A DNA stretch of 64,000 nt from Planosporangium mesophilum (GTDB taxonomy: Bacteria; Actinomycetota; Actinomycetes; Mycobacteriales; Micromonosporaceae). Of the stretch, positions 26,835 through 35,088 are shown piece after piece; position 1 is the stretch's first letter, and every line of letters starts with the position of its first letter. The DNA is taken from assembly GCF_016863255.1 (NCBI RefSeq), contig NZ_BOON01000005.1, positions 207,782-271,781 of the forward strand. Reading direction: 5' to 3'. The translations under genes and the position numbers were made by a program. A model generated the notes under the pieces. The model had not been told where the DNA came from. It made no database searches and saw only the letters and a program-made list of their open reading frames with translations.

Positions 26835-27124
26835 GTGAGGCCCTCCTGCCGCCGACAGCGGCGACAGAGTACGGCAAACCAGCCGTAGGAGATCGGTCTG
26901 GCGCTCAAGACACATGGCCTAGTTCCGTTGCTGTCGACAACTACGGGCCCGGCCTGATCCCTCGATGCGAACTACCGGCGGAGCGGTCAGATTCGGCGTC
27001 GTCCGAGGTCACGGGGCTTGTCGGGGTTCGTCGCGGTCGGGTGCGGCCGGCACGGTTGCTGTACTCCGCTGCTGTACTCCGCGAGCCTGCCCGAGGTCAG
27101 CCAAGGCGTCTGCCGACCTACGCA
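26835..27124. other. Gene-free stretch with mixed base composition
   Basis: No frame here shows a consistent actinobacterial codon pattern, a start with a ribosome site or a recognisable motif. Local A/T content is higher than in the neighbouring genes. A short tandem duplication, GCTGTACTCC, occurs twice about 15 bp apart around 27057-27082. The region may be decayed DNA or the regulatory zone of the ThyX-like gene. Confidence 0.35.
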
Positions 27125-27205
27125 TTACGAGTCCTCGGCCAACCAGTAGTCGTGGGGTTTCTGGTCGTCGTCGACCTGCGGCCGACGTCCACCATCGTCC
27201 GCCAC
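27125..27205 (-). CDS. Candidate 26-residue micro-ORF in frame after the upstream gene
   Basis: A GTG at 27203-27205 opens VADDGGRRPQVDDDQKPHD and ends YWLAEDS before TAA. It starts one codon after the TGA of the preceding gene and in the same frame. The acidic, well-behaved composition looks protein-like. It could be a separate micro-protein, a translated tail reached by readthrough, or a sign that the upstream stop is a recent mutation or sequencing error. Confidence 0.3.
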   Translation of the reverse strand: MADDGGRRPQVDDDQKPHDYWLAEDS

Positions 27206-27208
27206 TGT

Positions 27209-27724
27209 TCAGTGGCTTGGCTGCTCGGATGGCTGCTCGACGGAAGTACCGCCTAACCAAGGACCGGCACGCAGGTACGACCCCAGCTCAGCCGGGATCG
27301 ACCCTGTTGACAGGACCCACTCATCGGCAAGCGATGCGACCACCAGGACCTGGCGCTCGAAACGCAGCCGTAGGCCGCCTACCGCAGGCTCCGACACATA
27401 GCCCTGGATCAGAGCGAGGTCGACCAATCGCTGGCCGACGAACGCGGACAGAAGATCAGGGGCGTGCGCTGGCTCCACCCGGGTCTCCCCATGTTCCTGC
27501 ATGTCATACGACGCGTAGGGCTCACTGAATTCCAGACGCAGATAGTCGCCGGTTCCGTGAGCCATGAGGAAGGGTTTGCCCTCGAAGTGCAGCCAAAAGT
27601 GGATCAGGCTGGCAGCGCCACCGCCCCTCTCGCCCTCGTACCAATGGCGAGCCTCGGTCACCGCGAGCAGCCTCCGCCCAAGGAGGCCACGTACAAGTGC
27701 AGCCGTTGCGGCAACATCGCTCAC
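27209..27724 (-). CDS. Hypothetical protein, unknown family
   Basis: A 171-residue soluble protein with no signal peptide or membrane segment. It appears to be mixed alpha/beta. Notable segments are IHFWLHFEGKPFLMAHGTGD (about 41-60), LRLEFSEPYASYDM and QRLVDLALIQGYVSE. The C-terminus is hydrophilic (QPSEQPSH). The start is the GTG at 27722-27724. Codon use is less GC-rich than in housekeeping neighbours, which suggests an accessory gene. I recognise no family; the size would suit an immunity or small regulatory protein, but that is only a guess. Confidence 0.5.
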   Translation of the reverse strand: MSDVAATAALVRGLLGRRLLAVTEARHWYEGERGGGAASLIHFWLHFEGKPFLMAHGTGDYLRLEFSEPYASYDMQEHGETRVEPAHAPDLLSAFVGQRLVDLALIQGYVSEPAVGGLRLRFERQVLVVASLADEWVLSTGSIPAELGSYLRAGPWLGGTSVEQPSEQPSH

Positions 27725-27959
27725 GAGGCAGAACGCTACCGCCCGCCGGACAGTGCCCCCTCAACCTTCCGAATACAGGCAGTGAGGTCGCCTGTGGTCG
27801 GACGCGAGACCAGACGGCTCCCCTCGGTCTTGTGCAGGCCGGCGCGGTACGGCTGGGTTGCTGTACATCGCGCGGCTGAATCGGGAGCCAAATGTTGAGT
27901 CGGAACTCCACCGCCGGTAATCATGTGATCGGGCGACTCAGGCAAGGCTCCAGGCGCGG
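27725..27959. other. Short gene-free region
   Basis: This 235-bp spacer between divergent transcription units holds no frame I can support. No palindrome stands out and no clear promoter was found. Confidence 0.3.
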
Positions 27960-28073
27960 ATGGACGACTGCGACGCGCAGGGTCTCGCGGGCTGGCACTG
28001 CCAGCATCCCGACCTCGATCGTGAGGCCGAATATCCTGCAGTAGCTTGCCGAACACGCGAAGGAGTCCGATGA
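27960..28073 (+). CDS. Candidate 37-residue Cys/His-containing micro-protein coupled to the next gene
   Basis: The ATG at 27960 opens MDDCDAQGLAGWHCQHPD and the frame ends CRTREGVR before TGA. The TGA overlaps the ATG of the downstream gene (ATGA at 28070-28073), the usual mark of coupled translation. Three Cys and two His in 37 residues could form a small metal site. An in-frame TAA lies a short way upstream of the ATG, so this is not the end of a longer gene. It is too short for family assignment. Confidence 0.35.
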   Translation: MDDCDAQGLAGWHCQHPDLDREAEYPAVACRTREGVR

Positions 28074-29221
28074 CCGAGCCCAGCCAGGCTCTCGAGCAGA
28101 TCACGCTCGAGGCGGAACTCGTCGACGAGGACGCCGAGCGGGAGATCGCGAAAGCGGTCAGCGGTCGCCAGGCGATCGCTCGGAAGTATGCCCGCTGGGT
28201 GCGCCGACGGAACCCGGACGCCACGCCCGCCGAGATCATCAAGGCGCTCGAGCGGCACTACCTGACCGCGATCAGTGTTGCGGGCGGGATCGTGACGGCC
28301 GGCGGCATCGCAGTCAGCTTCATTCCGGGCGGCGGCGCCGCCAAAACCGGCGTCAAGGCCGGTGTCAAGGCCGCGGCGATCGGTCTGGCCAAGACCGCGG
28401 CGGCGACGAATCTTCTGCCCGCCGCGGACGAGCAACTGCACTTCGAGATCACCGCGATGTTCGGGCTCGCCCTCGCGGACATTCATGGCATCACCTACGA
28501 CCAGGATCAGGCGAAGGCGCTCGTGTACGGCCTCTCGAACAGCCGGGTGAGCCAGGCCCAGATCACCTCCTTCGCCACCGACCTCGCCAAGGCTTCGCCA
28601 TCGTCGGCGGTCGACATGGGGCAGCGTATTGCGGATGGACGTGGTGACTGGTCCCACTGGGCGAGCACGCTGGCCGGCTCACTGCCCGGCGACGGGGCGA
28701 AGTCACTGATACAGAGCATCCAGGGCGGCAAGCTCGAAGACCTCCGCGAGCAGCTCGGCAAACGGGGGCAGACGGCCGTCGAGTTCAGCGTCGGGGCCGT
28801 CCTGAGCGGCGCGTCGCGGTTCGTCTTCGGACGTGAAGTCGTCGTCGCGGCTCAGGGCGCCTTCCCTCCGGCTCCCGAAGCATTCCCGGACCACCTGGCC
28901 GTTGAGGTGAAGGAGAAGCCGGACAAGGGCGACGAGCCGAACCGCGCGCTGCTCGCGCTCGAGAGCGCCGCGCAGGCGACCGGAGGCTGGGTCGGCGGCG
29001 CCGCGACCGCCGTGGGCAGCGGCGTCACCACGGCCGCCAGTACCGTCTCCCGGCCGTTCCGTAGCGTGGACCTCGACGGAGACGGGATCCCGGACGAGCC
29101 GCAGGCGCTGACCGCCGCAAAGGGCGTCCTCGACGGCGCCAAGAACCTCGGAGCGGGCCTTGCCGGGTTCATGCGGCCGAAGAAGCGGGGTCGTCACGAC
29201 GCGGGTGACGAAGACGACTAG
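28070..29221 (+). CDS. EcsC-like hypothetical protein with glycine/alanine-rich hydrophobic core
   Basis: A 383-residue protein. Residues about 25-65 are charged and helical (REIAKAVSGRQAIARKYARWVRRR). Residues 70-115 are hydrophobic and Gly/Ala-rich, and the block HFEITAMFGLALADIHGITYDQDQAKALVYGL resembles the EcsC-family segment that follows a glycine-rich helix pair. A second Gly/Ala-rich stretch (about 300-330) precedes DLDGDGIPDEPQ, a calcium-loop-like sequence. The C-terminus is basic then acidic. A peripheral or membrane-inserting role is inferred; the function is unknown. AGGAG sits 4 nt before the start. Confidence 0.55.
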   Translation: MTEPSQALEQITLEAELVDEDAEREIAKAVSGRQAIARKYARWVRRRNPDATPAEIIKALERHYLTAISVAGGIVTAGGIAVSFIPGGGAAKTGVKAGVKAAAIGLAKTAAATNLLPAADEQLHFEITAMFGLALADIHGITYDQDQAKALVYGLSNSRVSQAQITSFATDLAKASPSSAVDMGQRIADGRGDWSHWASTLAGSLPGDGAKSLIQSIQGGKLEDLREQLGKRGQTAVEFSVGAVLSGASRFVFGREVVVAAQGAFPPAPEAFPDHLAVEVKEKPDKGDEPNRALLALESAAQATGGWVGGAATAVGSGVTTAASTVSRPFRSVDLDGDGIPDEPQALTAAKGVLDGAKNLGAGLAGFMRPKKRGRHDAGDEDD

Positions 29222-29273
29222 CGGGACCCCGGCGAGTCAAGCCGTCGCATCCCCGGCCGGTGAGTGCGTCGCG

Positions 29274-30359
29274 CTACACGTTGAAGCGGAACTCCACCAC
29301 GTCGCCGTCCTGCATCACGTACTCCTTGCCCTCGATGCGGACCTTACCTGCGGCCTTCGCGGCGGCCATCGAACCGGTCGCGATCAGGTCGTCGTACGCG
29401 ACGACCTCGGCCTTGATGAACCCGCGCTGGAAGTCGGAGTGGATCACGCCGGCGGCCTCCGGGGCGGTCGCCCCGATCGGGATCGTCCAGGCCCTCGACT
29501 CCTTCGGACCGGCCGTCAGGTAGGTCTGCAGGCCGAGCGTACGGAAGCCGACCCGGATCAGCTGGTGCAGGCCGGGCTCGTGCTGGCCGATCGACTCGAG
29601 CAGCTCGCGCGCCTCGTCCTCGGGCAGGTCGATCAGCTCGGACTCGACCTGCGCGTCCATGAAGATCGCCTCGGCGGGCGCGACCAGGGCGCGCAGCTCG
29701 TCCAGGACGGCCTCGTTGGCCAGCTCCTCCTCGTCGACGTTGAAGACGTACAGGAAGGGCTTGGTCGTGAGCAGGTGCAGCTCGCGCAGCTCGGCGACGT
29801 CGATGCCGGCCTTCTCCGCGCCGGCGTACAGCGTGGTGCCGGTGTTGAGCAGTTCCGCCGCAGCCTTGGCGGCCGCCACGAGCGGCGCCCGGTCCTTGCG
29901 CAGCTTCGCTTCCTTCTCCAGCCGCGGGATCGCCTTCTCCAGCGTCTGCAGGTCGGCCAGGATCAACTCGGTGTTGATCGTCTCGATGTCGTCGGACGGC
30001 GAGACCTTGCCGTCGACGTGCACCACGTTCGGGTCGCTGAACGCGCGTACGACCTGGCAGATCGCGGACGCGTCGCGGATGTTGGCCAGGAACGCGTTGC
30101 CCCGGCCCTGGCCCTTCGAGGCGCCACGGACGAGACCGGCGATGTCGAGGAACGAGACGGGTGCGGGGATGATCTTCTCTGACCCGTGGATCTCCGCGAG
30201 CTTCTCCAGCCGGGGGTCGGGCAGGCCCACCACGCCGATGTTGGGCTCGATCGTGGCGAAGGGGTAGTTGGCCGCGAGCACGTTGTTCTTGGTCAACGCG
30301 TTGAACAAGGTGCTCTTGCCGACGTTGGGCAGGCCGACGATACCGATGCTGAGACTCAC
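29274..30359 (-). CDS. ychF: Redox-regulated ATPase YchF/OLA1
   Basis: A 361-residue Obg-family P-loop protein that prefers ATP and associates with ribosomes. G1 is GLPNVGKST (about 9-17). The usual NKxD specificity motif is replaced by FNVDEEEL, as in all YchF proteins. The C-terminal TGS domain is visible (GVIHSDFQRGFIKAEVVAYDDL to GDVVEFRFNV). The start is the GTG at 30357-30359; a TAGACT box 8 nt upstream suggests leaderless expression. The neighbourhood with ispH and xseAB about 13 kb away parallels mycobacteria. Confidence 0.95.
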   Translation of the reverse strand: MSLSIGIVGLPNVGKSTLFNALTKNNVLAANYPFATIEPNIGVVGLPDPRLEKLAEIHGSEKIIPAPVSFLDIAGLVRGASKGQGRGNAFLANIRDASAICQVVRAFSDPNVVHVDGKVSPSDDIETINTELILADLQTLEKAIPRLEKEAKLRKDRAPLVAAAKAAAELLNTGTTLYAGAEKAGIDVAELRELHLLTTKPFLYVFNVDEEELANEAVLDELRALVAPAEAIFMDAQVESELIDLPEDEARELLESIGQHEPGLHQLIRVGFRTLGLQTYLTAGPKESRAWTIPIGATAPEAAGVIHSDFQRGFIKAEVVAYDDLIATGSMAAAKAAGKVRIEGKEYVMQDGDVVEFRFNV

Positions 30360-30411
30360 GTGCGCCGAGTCTACGCGGTGTCAGCGCCAAGATCCGGGCG
30401 ACTGCTGTGCG

Positions 30412-31152
30412 TCAGATCCTGGCCTGCTGGCGCCACAGGTCAAGGACGGCCCGGTCGCCGCGCACGTCGAGACCGTCGGCACCCCGCCTGTTCCACAGCA
30501 TCAGGTACAGATCATTGGCACGCCCCGTCAGGGTCAGGTCGGCGGCGTCGGCACCAGGGTCCACGCGGCGACTGTCGGGCCCGATCATGATCGTCCACGC
30601 CGCGTCGACGTCGGTCGCCGCCACCGCCATGCTCCGGGGCGGGTCGGCGACCAGACGGCCACGTGGCCTGCTCACGAAGCCGTTGAGCAGTTCGTCGACG
30701 CCGTCGGCCGCGAACTCCGGGTCCCAGTCGGGGACGCCGCCGGTCACCGACTCCGCGTCGGCGCGGTGGATCGCGGTCTCGTGCGCCTGCCGGCGGGCCC
30801 AGAACGCCAGCGGAGACGGGGCGGGCAGGAACGTCCAGCACGTTACCGACTCGTCGGCGGAAGCCAGCGTGTCGACCAGCGCCCGATGACCCTCCCGGAA
30901 CCAGCCCACCAGCGCGTCGTCGGCATCGGGTGCGGCGAACTCCGCCAGCCCGTCCCGCCTGAACGGCTCGTTTCTTCCCGTGGTGACGTAGGAGGCCGCC
31001 CACCGGTGCACGCCGCCCAGGTGGCCGAGCAGGTCCCGGATCCGCCAGCCCGGGCAGGCCGGGATCTCGGTGTCCACACCGGCGCGCTCGGCGGCGTCCG
31101 CCATCCGTCGGCCATCGTGGTCCAGTACGGCGATGTGGTCAGCGATGCGCAT
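30412..31152 (-). CDS. Maleylpyruvate isomerase/DinB-like, putative mycothiol-dependent enzyme
   Basis: A 246-residue protein of the TIGR03083-type family. The N-terminal four-helix DinB-like domain has PGWRIRDLLGHLGGVHRW (about 33-50) and ARRQAHETAIHRAD (about 127-140), whose histidines form the likely metal site. The C-terminal 90 residues form the small MDMPI-C domain. Family members are metal-dependent mycothiol S-transferases or maleylpyruvate isomerases, and mshB in this window shows mycothiol is made. The substrate is unknown. An ATG four codons upstream is an alternative start. Confidence 0.8.
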   Translation of the reverse strand: MRIADHIAVLDHDGRRMADAAERAGVDTEIPACPGWRIRDLLGHLGGVHRWAASYVTTGRNEPFRRDGLAEFAAPDADDALVGWFREGHRALVDTLASADESVTCWTFLPAPSPLAFWARRQAHETAIHRADAESVTGGVPDWDPEFAADGVDELLNGFVSRPRGRLVADPPRSMAVAATDVDAAWTIMIGPDSRRVDPGADAADLTLTGRANDLYLMLWNRRGADGLDVRGDRAVLDLWRQQARI

Positions 31153-31260
31153 GCCGGTCAGCATGCCATCGACCGGCGACAAAATCCGCCGACGGTGACG
31201 CGCACGGCCATGTCCGAAAACCGCGAGCATCCGGTACCCGACAGGGGCAGGATCGAAGGC

Positions 31261-32685
31261 GTGGAGTTGGACTTCGAACGGTGCTACCGGGCGGTCGACA
31301 GCCGGGACCCGCGCTTCGACGGCTGGTTCGTCACGGCCGTGACGTCGACGCGGATCTACTGCCGCCCGTCGTGCCCGGCCGTCACGCCGAAGCGGCACAA
31401 CGTCCGGTTCCTGCCCTCCCCGGCCGCGGCGCAGCGCGAGGGTTTCCGCGCCTGCCTGCGGTGCCGCCCGGACGCGGCGCCCGGCTCGCCGGAGTGGGAC
31501 AACCGGGCGGACGTGGTGGCCCGCGCGATGCGGTTGATCGGCGACGGGGTCGTCGACCGGGACGGCGTGCCCGGCCTGGCCGGCCGGCTCGGGTACACCG
31601 AGCGGCACCTGCACCGGATGCTGCACGCCGAACTGGGCGCGGGGCCGCTGGCGCTGGCGCGGGCGCAGCGCGCCCAGACCGCGCGGGTGCTGGTCGAGAC
31701 GACCGACCTGGGCCTGGCCGAGATCGCGTTCGCGGCCGGATTCCGCAGCGTACGGCAGTTCAACGAGACGATCCGGGACGTGTACGGGCGGCCGCCGTCG
31801 GCGCTGCGGGAAGCGTCGGCGGCGCACCGGACCGCGACACCCGGCACAATCACGCTGCGGCTGCCGTACCGGCGCCCGCTGCACGCCGAGGCACTGGTCG
31901 GCTACCTGGCCGCCCGCGCGATCCCCGGCGTGGAAACGGTCGACGGCGACGGGTACCACCGCACGCTGCGCCTGCCCCACGGGTCCGGCACCGCGTCGCT
32001 GGCGCCCCGCGACGGCTACATCCAGGCCACGCTCCGGCTGACCGACGTCCGTGATCTCGCCCCGGCGGTGGCGCGCTGCCGCCGCCTGCTCGACCTGGAC
32101 GCCGACCCCGAGGCGGTGGACGCCGCGCTCGCCATGGACCCCGCGTTCACCGAGACGATCGAGAAAGAACCGGGGGTACGCCTACCGCGTACCGTGGACG
32201 GCTTCGAACTCGCCGTCCGGGCGATCGTGGGCCAGCAGGTGTCGGTCGCCGCGGCCCGGACGGTGCTCGCGAAGCTGGTCCGGGCCTGCGCGGTCGACGG
32301 CGGCGAGGAGATGCTCTTCCCGGGCGCCGCCACCGTCGCCGCCGCACCGGACGAGGCATTTTCCATGCCGGCCGCCCGCCGCCGTACGATCCGGGCGCTC
32401 GCCACCGTGGTGGCCGACGGTGATCTGGTACTCGACGACGGCGCGGACCGCGCCGAGACCGAGCGGCGGCTCCTCGAACTTCCGGGGGTCGGCCCGTGGA
32501 CCGCCGGCTACGTCGCGCTGCGCGCGCTCGGCGACCCTGACGTCTTTCTCCCGACCGACCTGGGCGTACGCCGGGGCGCAGCGGCGCTCGGCCTGCCCGA
32601 TGATCCGACGGCGCTGGCCGCGTACGCCACGCGCTGGCGGCCCTGGCGCTCGTATGCGCTGATCAGACTCTGGAGGCACGCATGA
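31261..32685 (+). CDS. alkA: Ada/AraC-type regulator fused to AlkA DNA-3-methyladenine glycosylase
   Basis: A 474-residue three-part repair protein. The N-terminal Ada metal domain has YCRPSC and ACLRC (four zinc Cys, one a methyl acceptor for phosphotriesters). An AraC-type helix-turn-helix follows (about 85-185, with LAEIAFAAGFRSVRQFN). The C-terminal AlkA part ends in the HhH-GPD motif LPGVGPWTAGYVA and catalytic PTDLGVRRG (Asp). It removes alkylated bases and probably induces itself and ogt when methylated. The GTG at 31261 is preferred over an in-frame ATG at 31210. It overlaps ogt by 4 bp. Confidence 0.9.
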   Translation: MELDFERCYRAVDSRDPRFDGWFVTAVTSTRIYCRPSCPAVTPKRHNVRFLPSPAAAQREGFRACLRCRPDAAPGSPEWDNRADVVARAMRLIGDGVVDRDGVPGLAGRLGYTERHLHRMLHAELGAGPLALARAQRAQTARVLVETTDLGLAEIAFAAGFRSVRQFNETIRDVYGRPPSALREASAAHRTATPGTITLRLPYRRPLHAEALVGYLAARAIPGVETVDGDGYHRTLRLPHGSGTASLAPRDGYIQATLRLTDVRDLAPAVARCRRLLDLDADPEAVDAALAMDPAFTETIEKEPGVRLPRTVDGFELAVRAIVGQQVSVAAARTVLAKLVRACAVDGGEEMLFPGAATVAAAPDEAFSMPAARRRTIRALATVVADGDLVLDDGADRAETERRLLELPGVGPWTAGYVALRALGDPDVFLPTDLGVRRGAAALGLPDDPTALAAYATRWRPWRSYALIRLWRHA

Positions 32686-33173
32686 ACTGGTATACGTCCA
32701 CGATGGATACCCCGGCCGGCCCGTTCACGATCCTGCTGGCCGACGACGACACGGTGCTGGCGAGTGGCTGGACCACCGACCCGGCAGTGCTGGCTCCCCT
32801 CGTACACTCGACCCTGAAACCGGCCACGGACCCGCAGCCGCGCGCGGACCTCGGCCCGGTCACCAAGGCCGTGCTGGCCTACCTGGACGGTGACCTCGCG
32901 GCGGTCGACGAGGTGCCGGTGCGCCAGCGGTCCGGGGTGTTCCTGGAGCAGGCGTGGCAGGTGCTTCGCGAGGTGCGCCACCCGGTCACGTACACCGGGT
33001 TCGCGGCGCTGGCCGGGCGGCCGGCGGCGGTGCGGGCGGCGGCGCAGGCGTGCGCCCGCAACGCGGCGGCGCTGTTCGTGCCGTGCCACCGGGTGCTGCG
33101 CACCGACGGGACGCTCGGCGGCTTCCGGTGGGGGCTGCCGGTCAAACGGTGGCTGCTCGACCACGAGGCCTGA
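32682..33173 (+). CDS. ogt: Methylated-DNA-[protein]-cysteine S-methyltransferase
   Basis: A 163-residue suicide methyltransferase that repairs O6-methylguanine. The active-site motif PCHRV (Cys at about 127) and the upstream VTYTGFAALAGRPAAVRA helix-turn-helix DNA-binding segment are intact, as is the Arg finger region. ATGA overlap with alkA indicates coupled translation, so the two repair activities are made together as an adaptive-response unit. Confidence 0.93.
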   Translation: MNWYTSTMDTPAGPFTILLADDDTVLASGWTTDPAVLAPLVHSTLKPATDPQPRADLGPVTKAVLAYLDGDLAAVDEVPVRQRSGVFLEQAWQVLREVRHPVTYTGFAALAGRPAAVRAAAQACARNAAALFVPCHRVLRTDGTLGGFRWGLPVKRWLLDHEA

Positions 33174-33285
33174 ATCCGCTCCCCATCCTATCTACGCTGA
33201 TCACTCCCCTGGGGGCGATTCAATCAAGATCATCATATGGCGAAAAGCGGTGGGGAACGTCAGACCATCCCGGTAGCTTCGAGGC

Positions 33286-35088
33286 GTGCCGACCGCTGAC
33301 AATCCTCTGACTGTCCCCCATCGGCTACGCAACCTGTGGCGAGTCCGCCACTACGTGCGCCCCTACCTCAACCAGATGGTCTGGCTGCTGATCGCGGCCG
33401 GAGCGGCGACGGGCGCGGGCATCGTGGTGCCGCTGGTGGTGCGCCGGGTCGTCGACGGCCCGGTGCGCCACGGCGACGCGACCGGCCTGCTCACCCTGGG
33501 CGCACTCGCCCTCGCGCTCGGCGTGGTGGAAGCGCTGCTCATCTTCATCCGGCGCTGGACCCAGTCCGCCTCGGCGCTCGGCATGGAGGCCGAACTGCGC
33601 CGCGACCTGTACGCGCACCTCCAGCGGCTGCCGATCGCGTTCCACGACCGGTGGCAGTCCGGCCAGCTGCTGTCCCGCGCCACCAGCGACCTCTCGGTGA
33701 TCCGGCGCTTCCTCTCCTTCGGCCTCATCTTCCTGGTGGTCAACACCGGGACCTACGTCACCGTCGTCGCGCTGCTGATCCATCTGTACTGGCCGCTCGG
33801 GCTGCTCGTCGCGGCGAGCGCCGTGCCGCTGTTCTCCGTGAGCAAGCGGTTCACCCAGCAGTACTTCAAGGCGTCCCGCACCATGCAGGACCAGTTGGGT
33901 GACCTGGCCACCCAGGTCGAGGAGTCCGCGCAGGGCATCCGGGTCATCAAGTCCTTCGGCCGGCGCCGCCACCAGGGCGCCCGGTTCGCCGACGGCGCGC
34001 GGCGGGTCCACGACACCGGGGTCAGCAAGGCGCGCATGCTGGCCAACACGTGGTCCCAGTTCGACCTGATCCCGAACGTGACGCTGGCGCTCGTACTGGT
34101 CGTCGGCGCTCTGGAGGTCTCCCGCGGCGCCCTGTCGCTCGGCGGCCTGGTGGCGTTCGTGTCGTTGCAGGTGATGCTCGTCTGGCCGATCGACGCGCTG
34201 GGCTGGATCATCGCCAACGGCCAGGAGGCGATGACCGCCGCCGACCGGGTCTACGAGGTGCTCGACACCGAGCCGTCCATCGTCGACCACCCGGCGGCGG
34301 CCGTCGTCACGCCCCGCGACGTCGAGGGCCACGTCCGGTTCGAGGGCGTCCGGTTCGCGTACCCGGGTGCGCAGACCCCGGTGCTGCACCGCGTCGACCT
34401 CGACGTACGGCCCGGCGAGACGCTCGCCGTCGTCGGCGCCACCGGCTCGGGCAAGACCTCACTGGTGTCGCTGGTGCCCCGGCTGTACGACGTGACCGGC
34501 GGCCGGATCACCATCGACGGGCGCGACGTCCGCGACTACCGGCTCAGCTCCCTGCGCCGGATCGTCGGCGTCGCGTTCGAGGAGCCCACCCTGTTCTCGA
34601 TGAGCGTGCGCGAGAACCTCGCCCTCGGCCGCTCCGACGCGAGCGACGCCGAGATCACCGAGGCGCTGGCGGTGGCGCAGGCCGACTTCGTGTACGACCT
34701 GCCGTGGGGCCTGGACACCCGCGTCGGGGAGCAGGGGCTGTCGCTCTCCGGCGGCCAGCGGCAGCGCCTCGCGCTCGCCCGCGCGGTGCTGGGCAAGCCG
34801 CGGGTCCTGGTCCTGGACGACCCGCTGTCCGCCCTCGACGTGCACACCGAGGCACTCGTCGAGGAGGCCCTGGCCCGGGTGCTGAAGGGGACGACCGCAC
34901 TGCTCGTGGTGCACCGGCCGTCCACGGTCGCGCTCGCCGACCGGGTGGCGCTCCTGTACGACGGGGAGATCACGGCCGTCGGAACGCACTCCGAACTACT
35001 GGCGACCGTGCCCGAGTACCGCGCCGTGCTGTCCGCCTCCACCGACGCCGTCTCGTCCGGCCACCTGCTCGAGGAGGGAGCGGCATGA
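33286..35088 (+). CDS. ABC exporter half-transporter with degenerate catalytic site
   Basis: A 600-residue fused TMD-NBD protein. The membrane domain has about six helices between residues 15 and 320. The NBD has Walker A GATGSGKTS (about 384-392), signature LSGGQ (about 487) and Walker B LVLDDPLSALD (about 510-520). In the last of these the catalytic Glu is Asp. H-loop His is present (VVHRPST). It overlaps the next gene by 4 bp, and together they form a heterodimeric exporter. The substrate is not predictable. Start at the GTG at 33286. Confidence 0.9.
   Translation: MPTADNPLTVPHRLRNLWRVRHYVRPYLNQMVWLLIAAGAATGAGIVVPLVVRRVVDGPVRHGDATGLLTLGALALALGVVEALLIFIRRWTQSASALGMEAELRRDLYAHLQRLPIAFHDRWQSGQLLSRATSDLSVIRRFLSFGLIFLVVNTGTYVTVVALLIHLYWPLGLLVAASAVPLFSVSKRFTQQYFKASRTMQDQLGDLATQVEESAQGIRVIKSFGRRRHQGARFADGARRVHDTGVSKARMLANTWSQFDLIPNVTLALVLVVGALEVSRGALSLGGLVAFVSLQVMLVWPIDALGWIIANGQEAMTAADRVYEVLDTEPSIVDHPAAAVVTPRDVEGHVRFEGVRFAYPGAQTPVLHRVDLDVRPGETLAVVGATGSGKTSLVSLVPRLYDVTGGRITIDGRDVRDYRLSSLRRIVGVAFEEPTLFSMSVRENLALGRSDASDAEITEALAVAQADFVYDLPWGLDTRVGEQGLSLSGGQRQRLALARAVLGKPRVLVLDDPLSALDVHTEALVEEALARVLKGTTALLVVHRPSTVALADRVALLYDGEITAVGTHSELLATVPEYRAVLSASTDAVSSGHLLEEGAA

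Noticed and set aside
27736..28242. 168-codon minus-strand frame opposite the start of the EcsC-like gene
   Set aside because: It has Ser/Arg-rich shadow composition, no ribosome site and no motif, and it conflicts with the well-supported plus-strand gene.
33174..33285. Palindrome-like TGATCA words between ogt and the ABC exporter
   Set aside because: TGATCA and GATCATC occur here but no extended complementary arms could be found, so no terminator or REP-like element is called.
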